The notes under the pieces were generated by a model. That model did not search any database, was not told where the DNA came from, and saw only the letters and a list, made by a program, of their open reading frames with translations. This document shows positions 6,223 to 11,449 of a stretch of DNA of 11,449 nucleotides, in pieces. The translations under genes and the position numbers were made by a program. Numbering within the stretch: position 1 is the stretch's first letter; the number at the start of each line of letters is the position of its first letter. The DNA comes from a bacterium (GTDB lineage Bacteria > Patescibacteria > Paceibacteria > UBA6257 > Brennerbacteraceae), in contig JAKALE010000004.1 of NCBI GenBank assembly GCA_021813305.1, forward strand, positions 1 to 11,449. Direction: 5' to 3'.

Positions 6223-7026
6223 ATGATCGACGAACGCGAACCAAAACCAAAGAAAAAATTCGGCCAACATTTTCTCGCCGATCGCGCGGTGCTTTTGCGC
6301 ATCGCCGATACGTGCGCGCTCCGAACGGAGGACACGGTGATTGAAATCGGCGCAGGCACAGGACAGCTCACGACGTTGCTCGGCGAGCGCGCCGGACGCG
6401 TCATCGCCATCGAGAAAGACCGTGATCTGATCCCAAAACTCCAACGTGCATGCGCACACCTGAAAACCGTCGAGATCGTCAACCAGGACGTGCTCCGTTT
6501 CAACCCTGCCGACTATGGCGTTGCGCGCGGCTACGTCCTGGCGGGAAACATTCCCTATTACATCACGGGCAAAATCATCGAGTTTGCTTTGGAACAATGG
6601 CCTGCACCAACGCGCATCGTATTCACGGTGCAAAAGGAAGTCGCAGAGCGCATATGCGCAAAACCCGGACATTTATCCATCCTTGGCGTGCTCACGCAGG
6701 CCCTTGCCCTGCCCACGATCATCAAAACCATTCCCCGAGGGGCGTTTTCACCCACGCCCAAAGTTGATTCCGCGATTTTGGAGCTTATCCCGCGCGGCCG
6801 CATACCCCAAAAACAATTTGTCTTGATGAAAAACACAGTCAAGGCAGGATTTTCTCATCCACGCAAGCTGTGCGCGTCGAATCTTTCCGCTTCCTACGGC
6901 ATGACCAAGACGGAAACGGAAAAATTGTTCGGACAATGCGCTATACAACCATCCGCACGGGCCCAGGACATCACGGTAGAGCAGTGGATCAAGATTTCCA
7001 CACTGTTAAAACCGTTTTCTGCTTGA
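6223..7026 (+). CDS. rsmA: 16S rRNA (adenine1518-N6/adenine1519-N6)-dimethyltransferase
   Basis: RsmA/KsgA dimethylates two adjacent adenines in the 3'-terminal helix of 16S rRNA with S-adenosylmethionine, a late check in small-subunit assembly. The 267-residue length is normal. The N-terminal KKKFGQHFL (10-18) is the family signature; the SAM-binding motif I is EIGAGTG (41-47), the acidic ribose-binding residue lies in AIEKD (62-66), NQDVL (87-91) is motif III-like, and the catalytic NIPYY (109-113) replaces the common NLPY with a conservative Leu-to-Ile change. PRGAFSPTPKVDSAIL (171-186) and FSHPRK (210-215) fit the C-terminal target-binding part. ATG 6223 starts 2 nt after the helicase stop with no Shine-Dalgarno sequence, so reinitiation or coupling is likely. 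It ends in TGA, the only TGA stop in the window, at the family-typical C-terminus. Confidence 0.97.
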   Translation: MIDEREPKPKKKFGQHFLADRAVLLRIADTCALRTEDTVIEIGAGTGQLTTLLGERAGRVIAIEKDRDLIPKLQRACAHLKTVEIVNQDVLRFNPADYGVARGYVLAGNIPYYITGKIIEFALEQWPAPTRIVFTVQKEVAERICAKPGHLSILGVLTQALALPTIIKTIPRGAFSPTPKVDSAILELIPRGRIPQKQFVLMKNTVKAGFSHPRKLCASNLSASYGMTKTETEKLFGQCAIQPSARAQDITVEQWIKISTLLKPFSA

Positions 7027-7037
7027 TATACTATACG
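7006..7037 (+). promoter_or_regulatory. Possible promoter before the 7046 gene
   Basis: TATACT (7027-7032), overlapping the rsmA stop, and a second TATACG (7032-7037) could serve as -10 boxes. The -35 is poor: TGTTAA at 17 nt or TTAAAA at 15 nt from the first. AAAACcGTTTT (7008-7018) is a small palindrome in the same place. The start would be near 7039, just before AAGG and the ATG. It is weak evidence; readthrough from rsmA is equally possible because no terminator is visible between the genes. Confidence 0.3.
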
Positions 7038-7045
7038 AAAGGCAG

Positions 7046-7693
7046 ATGATGCGAAAACTTGTCACATCCATCCTCCCGTTTTTCGGCATTGGCGCGACCT
7101 TGATCGCGGTACTTGTCGCGTTTTCCTTCACCAACACCTATTTCGCGCAGTTTGTGCTGTCCCCAAAAACAGGACAGCCGTTCAACGGCAATTTATCCGA
7201 CCAAACGCAGCTTCCCTTGGACGCGGACACCTTGCTCGGATCCAACCTTATGAAAATCGCCGCGGGCACGTTCACGGATAGCATGCTTGCGCAAAATCCC
7301 AATGGGCCAGCAACGATAGCGTCAGGAACCATGGAACTGTCGGTCAATGCGACTTCAACCGGCATGGACATGTATGCCGTTGCCGTCGCGCAGGTGCAAA
7401 AAGAAATCCCGACTTATTCGACAACCGATTTCAAGACGGTTTCCGATACGCAGGCAAACCTCAACGCATTCGCGCAAGCCTTCGTTGCGGCTACCAACCA
7501 AAACCTTGTTCCATTCAAGGACAAGGACATTCTCGCACTGGCATATGATATCCAGCAGAACAATGACGCCGGCGCGCGCAGAACTTTGATCGCCTACGCG
7601 GACGCGACCCAGCACATGATCGACGCAACCAAGGCAATTTCTATCCCGCAATCATGGACGCAGACCATCGTGCAGTACATGAACCTTGTTTAG
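7046..7693 (+). CDS. Exported single-pass protein of unknown function, apparently cut short by an in-frame TAG
   Basis: I do not recognise the family. Residues 1-6 are basic (MMRKLV) and are followed by a hydrophobic helix at about 7-28 (LVTSILPFFGIGATLIAVLV), acting as a signal anchor or uncleaved signal peptide; about 185 residues then lie outside the membrane, rich in Ala, Thr, Gln and Asp, with no cysteine and mostly helical character from about 110 on. Two adjacent ATGs (7046, 7049) follow AAAGG; the second has the better spacing (6 nt). This is the only start in the window with a Shine-Dalgarno-like sequence. The frame ends at TAG 7691-7693, the only TAG in the window, but stays open for 51 more codons to TAA 7847-7849 (separate entry). 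The gene heads the run that contains the large secreted protein and the VirB6-like membrane protein, so an envelope role is inferred. Confidence 0.8.
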   Translation: MMRKLVTSILPFFGIGATLIAVLVAFSFTNTYFAQFVLSPKTGQPFNGNLSDQTQLPLDADTLLGSNLMKIAAGTFTDSMLAQNPNGPATIASGTMELSVNATSTGMDMYAVAVAQVQKEIPTYSTTDFKTVSDTQANLNAFAQAFVAATNQNLVPFKDKDILALAYDIQQNNDAGARRTLIAYADATQHMIDATKAISIPQSWTQTIVQYMNLV

Positions 7694-7849
7694 CAGATCC
7701 GCTATACAGCCTTGGCACTGCTTGTCCAACAATCAGATCCCTTGCGCGCAAACATCATGACCCGCAATTATCCTTCATTAGTTGTACAGGCAGGACAGGT
7801 CGGATCAGTGATCAAAACCGGGTTTGAAAAGATGGGGTATGCAATATAA
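7691..7849 (+). pseudogene. In-frame continuation of the 7046 gene beyond TAG (interrupted 3' end)
   Basis: After the TAG the same frame reads QIRYTALALLVQQ, then SDPLRANIMTRNYPSLV, then VQAGQVGSVIKTGFEKMGYAI, and stops at TAA 7847-7849. The composition is protein-like (amphipathic helix, no runs of odd residues) and matches the gene before the TAG. The frame would end 11 nt inside the next gene (ATG 7839), the kind of short overlap expected in this gene-dense setting, whereas the TAG leaves an atypical 145-nt gap. I read this as the original 3' end of a 267-codon gene, lost through a nonsense change, read through at some rate, or split by a sequence error. Confidence 0.6.
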
Positions 7850-9905
7850 CGTTTTTCGAAAAGTTATCCGCATTGGCCTAGCCTCGCTTATATGCGCAGC
7901 CGCGGTTTTGGCATACGGCTACGGGCAGCAAATCATTTCCGGTACAACCCTCCAAGCGGTTGCTACCGCTACGACAATTGTGATTCCTCCGTCAGGATCA
8001 GTATCTGGATCGGCGTCAGGATCAGGAGGGGGGAATAGCAGCCCATGCAGCTGTTTTAGCGGCATCATAGATGCGGGAGGACTTAAAGTTGAGGTCAACG
8101 CTTTTACTGGAAAGGCGTGGGATCAAATTAATGACGTCGTTCTGAACACGCAAGCGACTGCAGCATTTACCAAGGGCGTTCAAACTTACCTAACTACCAC
8201 TCTTACGACGCAGGAAGGGACTGCCATGAAATACGCGGACACCTATTCGCAACAAGTATTTGCGGAAATCCAAGCTAAAAAGGGACAATGCGACTCATAT
8301 AAGCAGCAATTTGGCGCGGCGACGCAAACCTGCAGAAGTTTTGTCGAAAACTGGAAATACGCATTCGAAGACGTACCGAAGAATACGCGCAAAGACGTTG
8401 CACAGGAACTTACCCGCGCGACTTCTTACCTGACAACGGATCAAACTCAAGCCATCATCGACCAAGTTGGGCTTCTCAAGGACAAACCATTCGACACGAA
8501 TTTTCTCGATCAGATGATCGCCAACGAATACGGCATGCAAACTGGCAATGGGCAGGTCGCGTTTCTTACCCCCAACACCACGCTTGCCGGCGCATTTCTC
8601 CATGGTACGTATTTCAATACCCAGCGTCTGACCCGGCTTTCCGAAATCCAAACCGACCAACGTATCGCGCAGTCAACCCAGGACTTGCAAAACCAAGCCA
8701 TTGCGGGACAAGGCGCGCTTTCCCTGGACGAGCCGGTGTATGACATCACGGATGCACGCACCGGGCAAATCATCGGTCACCGCTATTCCTCCAACACCAC
8801 GGAAACCATGTTGAACCAGGAAATCAGAAGCGCGGTCACCGCAGGGCTCGACAAAGCATTGAGCTCGACATTCTCTCCTGGCACCGCAGGAAACTTCTTC
8901 CCGGGCTACAATCCTGCAACAGGACTCTATACCGGAGGCATCCAAGCACTGCGCGGCCTAGGCAACTCGGCAAACGGCGGTCCGGGATTCTTCCCGACCG
9001 GACCGGGCGTTGGCACTATTCCGTTGCCCGCGATCTGTTACGTAAGTTTTGCCGACGCGACGAAAACCATTGGTGCCCAGCAAAGCGACACGGAAACCGC
9101 GACTATCACACTGGTCGGTAAGACAAAAATGCAGGATGTCACGTTCACCGCGGACGACGATACCATCGTCAATGTATCACCATTGAGCATCACTCCGCCG
9201 GTCGGACAAGAACAAACAACTCCTCAGTATTACCAAATCACCCTCAAAGGGTTACAACCGGGAACCACGAATGTCAATGCGACGGTATCCATCACGAATA
9301 CCAGCACCACATGCCAAACCGACAGCCCATTGGTCGTGACTGTCCAAAGCGCATGCACGATTACCACCAACCCACAATTGTTTGTGCCCACTGACTTGAC
9401 CAATCTGATATGGAACAATGTGGACACGCCCCGAGAAAGCTTTTCCCTTGCGATTCCGACGAGCATAACGGTAACCAAAAACTCCGATGCAGGACTTTCC
9501 TTTGACTCCCTGAACAGCACATCCGAGAATGCGTTTGTCGCTTCCTCATCACCGAGCTTCTTGCCAAAATCCCTGTTCACCTTCTTTGACACGTTCGCCC
9601 AGGCAAGCACAACAATCACGCTACTCAGGCCGGGCACCACAACCATTGACATGATGGCGACCGCAGCTTCCTCGACCACGCCTTTGTGCACTGCCCAAAT
9701 TCCGGCGGGCGTCGGATCGCGCTGCTCCGTCCCTGCATGCCAGGGCGCAACCCTACAAACGAATGTACTTCACGACTGCGTGCAGAACCAGGAAACAACC
9801 GAGTTTTGCGACGGCACCACCAGCTACCAAGCGACCGATGGCAATAATGCCTGGTGCGTTGATGCCGTTCCGGCAAAATACCAAAATATCTGCGCAACGC
9901 AATAA
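7839..9905 (+). CDS. Large secreted protein with Ig-like (BIG2-like) regions and a cysteine-rich C-terminus
   Basis: Unrecognised as a whole. ATG 7839 (688 aa) is preferred; TTG 7824 would add five residues. A basic N-terminus and hydrophobic stretch (about 11-27, IGLASLICAAAVLAYGYG) form a signal peptide or anchor. A Ser/Gly hinge with GSVSGSASGSGGG (53-65) precedes CSC (70-72). Residues about 75-345 are mostly helical and Gln/Thr-rich. A Gly/Pro/Phe-rich stretch (about 350-398) leads to two beta-rich regions, about 400-505 and 506-625; both contain the pattern of bacterial Ig-like group 2 folds, for example ITLKGLQPGTTNVNATVSI and ITLLRPGTTTIDMMATA. The last 60 residues (629-688) hold six cysteines, suggesting disulfides outside the cell. 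The VirB6-like gene starts 6 nt after the stop. A surface adhesin, pilus-tip or secretion-channel component fits; none is demonstrated. Confidence 0.85.
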   Translation: MQYNVFRKVIRIGLASLICAAAVLAYGYGQQIISGTTLQAVATATTIVIPPSGSVSGSASGSGGGNSSPCSCFSGIIDAGGLKVEVNAFTGKAWDQINDVVLNTQATAAFTKGVQTYLTTTLTTQEGTAMKYADTYSQQVFAEIQAKKGQCDSYKQQFGAATQTCRSFVENWKYAFEDVPKNTRKDVAQELTRATSYLTTDQTQAIIDQVGLLKDKPFDTNFLDQMIANEYGMQTGNGQVAFLTPNTTLAGAFLHGTYFNTQRLTRLSEIQTDQRIAQSTQDLQNQAIAGQGALSLDEPVYDITDARTGQIIGHRYSSNTTETMLNQEIRSAVTAGLDKALSSTFSPGTAGNFFPGYNPATGLYTGGIQALRGLGNSANGGPGFFPTGPGVGTIPLPAICYVSFADATKTIGAQQSDTETATITLVGKTKMQDVTFTADDDTIVNVSPLSITPPVGQEQTTPQYYQITLKGLQPGTTNVNATVSITNTSTTCQTDSPLVVTVQSACTITTNPQLFVPTDLTNLIWNNVDTPRESFSLAIPTSITVTKNSDAGLSFDSLNSTSENAFVASSSPSFLPKSLFTFFDTFAQASTTITLLRPGTTTIDMMATAASSTTPLCTAQIPAGVGSRCSVPACQGATLQTNVLHDCVQNQETTEFCDGTTSYQATDGNNAWCVDAVPAKYQNICATQ
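7991..8025 (+). repeat. 11-bp direct repeat coding a Ser/Gly hinge
   Basis: GTCAGGATCAG occurs at 7991-8001 and again at 8015-8025, exactly 24 nt apart and therefore in frame, within a stretch of related GGATC-type units. It encodes the Ser-Gly hinge after the signal peptide of the large secreted protein. Slippage between copies would lengthen or shorten the hinge by eight residues without breaking the frame. Confidence 0.65.
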
Positions 9906-9911
9906 TTCGTC

Positions 9912-11449
9912 ATGAACTCATTACTGATGAAAAAAAGATTCGTGAAACTCGCCGCCATGGGCGTCATCATCGCGCAGCTAGTACTTACCTTCATGTCTGT
10001 ATATCCATCGGCTGCACATGCTGCGGGGGTCACTGACCCAACCCTGCCCAATGCCGCAGGAACAAACGGCAACGGCGCTGATCCCACAAAAGCATCCTGG
10101 CAGGATGTCGTAAATTGCACGTTCACGCCGCAACTCTTCAGCATCACCCATGCGGTGGATTGCACGAAGTTGCTTGTCGACGCAACCAAGCAGACTGTCC
10201 AGGATTTTGGCGGATGGATCAATAAGCCGTTGGATCAGCTCTTCGATTGGGTTTTGACGATCATTGGGAACATCGTGCGGGCTGTAAGCCTGCTCATGAT
10301 CAGCATCATCGTGTTTTTCGCCGATCCCAATGTGTTCACGTTCGCTACAAATCCATTCGTGCATGCAGGTTGGTACGTATGCCTGCAAATCGCCGACATG
10401 CTTATCGTGCTCGGACTTATCATCCTTGCCAACAAATACATTCTGGGCATCAACCGGTTCGGGGACTACAAGGCGCTTACCGACTACATCATCGCCGCGC
10501 TGTTTTTGAACTTCAGTTTGGCCTTGGCATCCATGGCGATCGGCATTTCCAACTTTCTCACTTTGACGTTCCTCAATCTGACCGGTTCCCCGACAAGCGT
10601 CAACCCCATCCAAGACATTCCCCGCAATTTCGGCGATCGGTTGGCGGAAATCTTCAACGACATCGGAAGGCTCAATGACGTGGCGGGAGGGCTTTCAGGA
10701 CTTGCCAGCGTATTTGCCGCAACCATTCTCATGTTGGTCATTTTCATCATTTTGGCAGCCGTGGCATTCAGCTTCGTCAAACGCGTGGTGCTTCTGTGGA
10801 TTTATCTTATTCTCCTGCCGCTGGCATACGTGTTCGGGAAAATAGGAGAAGTGAACCAGATCGCCGGAGGGGTCGGACAAGGAAACGCATGGCAAGATTG
10901 GATGAAAAACTTCACTAAGGAACTCGTGTTCGGCCCGGTCATGACGTTCTTCTTATGGCTCACTCTGTTCATCATCGCGAACGTCCAAGCGACCTACAAC
11001 CCGAACTATACGCCCTCATCCGAACTGACGAATCTGTTTTCCTATCTTTTGGCTCCGTTCATCTTCATTTTCTTCCTTGGGTACGGATTCGTTCAGGCAA
11101 ACAAGGCGGCGGACGGAGGATTCGGTTTCTTCCAAACCGGTATCGACAGGGTCAGCAAGGACCTTCCTGCATGGGTCGGACGCAAGACGGTCACCGAACC
11201 CGCGACCAATATCGGATCCCAATGGCTGCAATCGAAATCCGTACAAGGGCTTAAGACATGGGGCGCAGAACATTCCAATGCTCCGCTCGTTGGCGCATTA
11301 TTCGGCAGGATGAGCCAAGGCATCAATACACTTGAAGAGCGCAACAAGAAACCCATGCAAGGAATGGTTGATTCGTACTACAAAACGCATGGCTTCGGCA
11401 GCATTGCTGATACCGGCACTTTACTCAAGCGTCTTCAGACTGCCCAAGC
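9912..11449 (+). CDS. Polytopic membrane protein resembling VirB6/TrbL, 3'-truncated by the window end
   Basis: The frame is open from ATG 9912 to the last base (512 complete codons), so the C-terminus lies outside. A signal peptide is clear: MKKRF (6-10), a hydrophobic core, and a likely cut after AHA (35-37). Seven further hydrophobic helices lie at about 112-136, 153-175, 191-215, 265-288, 291-308, 337-358 and 374-394. The stretch KRVVLLWIYLILLPLAYVFG (290-309) and the later WQDWMKNF...P pattern (327-342) recall the VirB6/TrbL channel component of type IV secretion systems, as I know it from Patescibacteria. After the last helix comes a polar region with FGFFQTGIDRV (404-414). It starts 6 nt after the large secreted protein, with no Shine-Dalgarno sequence. 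If correct, it is the inner-membrane core of a secretion or conjugation-like machine, and ATPase genes (VirB4-like) would be expected downstream. The family call is by overall pattern and not certain. Confidence 0.85.
   Translation, partial: MNSLLMKKRFVKLAAMGVIIAQLVLTFMSVYPSAAHAAGVTDPTLPNAAGTNGNGADPTKASWQDVVNCTFTPQLFSITHAVDCTKLLVDATKQTVQDFGGWINKPLDQLFDWVLTIIGNIVRAVSLLMISIIVFFADPNVFTFATNPFVHAGWYVCLQIADMLIVLGLIILANKYILGINRFGDYKALTDYIIAALFLNFSLALASMAIGISNFLTLTFLNLTGSPTSVNPIQDIPRNFGDRLAEIFNDIGRLNDVAGGLSGLASVFAATILMLVIFIILAAVAFSFVKRVVLLWIYLILLPLAYVFGKIGEVNQIAGGVGQGNAWQDWMKNFTKELVFGPVMTFFLWLTLFIIANVQATYNPNYTPSSELTNLFSYLLAPFIFIFFLGYGFVQANKAADGGFGFFQTGIDRVSKDLPAWVGRKTVTEPATNIGSQWLQSKSVQGLKTWGAEHSNAPLVGALFGRMSQGINTLEERNKKPMQGMVDSYYKTHGFGSIADTGTLLKRLQTAQ

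Noticed and set aside
5564..6250. 228-codon open frame on the minus strand at the helicase/rsmA junction
   Set aside because: It runs opposite helicase motifs V and VI and the rsmA start, which are unambiguous.
7024..7026. TGA recoded as glycine, as in Gracilibacteria and Absconditabacteria
   Set aside because: This TGA lies exactly at the normal end of RsmA, and reading through it gives nonsense in another frame than the next gene.
7885..7900. Lipoprotein signal (SLIC) in the large secreted protein
   Set aside because: The residue before the cysteine is Ile rather than Gly/Ala/Ser, and the cysteine sits in the middle of the hydrophobic core.
1..11449. tRNA/rRNA genes, CRISPR array, insertion sequence or transposase
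   Set aside because: No cloverleaf-like or rRNA-like stretch, no regularly spaced repeats, and no transposase motifs were seen in any frame.

Overview
This 11.4 kb window looks like chromosomal DNA of a Candidate Phyla Radiation (Patescibacteria, probably Parcubacteria-like) bacterium. The assignment is inferred from gene content and style, not from a marker gene. Core genes are tightly packed and mixed with unrecognised single-pass exported proteins. There is a LysM/M23 peptidase with a long cytoplasmic lead-in, a short DksA/TraR-like protein, and a run of genes that look like a secretion or pilus apparatus. Almost no start codon has a Shine-Dalgarno sequence. Standard genetic code fits: TGA ends rsmA at its family-typical end, and TAA ends most genes.

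Layout. (1) Positions 1-2896, plus strand: a 5'-truncated single-pass membrane protein, a DksA/TraR-type zinc-finger protein, and the ComM/YifB AAA+ ATPase. They are spaced 9 nt apart and are probably one operon. (2) Positions 2940-4088 (up to 4136), minus strand: a membrane-anchored murein hydrolase with two LysM domains and an M23 domain. It converges on comM and ends in an intrinsic terminator. (3) Positions 4137-4270: an AT-rich divergent control region (about 31% GC) with a good promoter for the peptidase, an extended -10 promoter for the helicase, and two separate inverted repeats, each lying on one promoter. (4) Positions 4271-7026, plus strand: a UvrD/PcrA-type helicase followed 2 nt later by rsmA (16S rRNA dimethyltransferase). 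(5) Positions 7046-11449, plus strand: an exported single-pass protein, a large secreted Ig-like/cysteine-rich protein, and a signal-peptide-bearing polytopic membrane protein resembling VirB6/TrbL, cut by the window end. This looks like part of a type IV secretion-like or surface-appendage cluster.

The most notable observation is an in-frame TAG at 7691. It interrupts a reading frame that continues for 51 sense codons to a TAA at 7849, overlapping the ATG of the next gene by 11 nt. The gene as first read (215 aa) therefore looks like a nonsense-interrupted 267-codon gene. Other points are a probable leaderless helicase mRNA, nested dyad symmetry at the divergent promoters, and a CCCH instead of CCCC zinc site in the DksA-like protein.

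Taken together, regions 1-4 hold nucleic-acid maintenance (branch migration, helicase, rRNA modification) and wall remodelling, and region 5 holds envelope-spanning machinery. No tRNA, rRNA, CRISPR array or insertion sequence was seen, and no gap between genes exceeds 160 bases.
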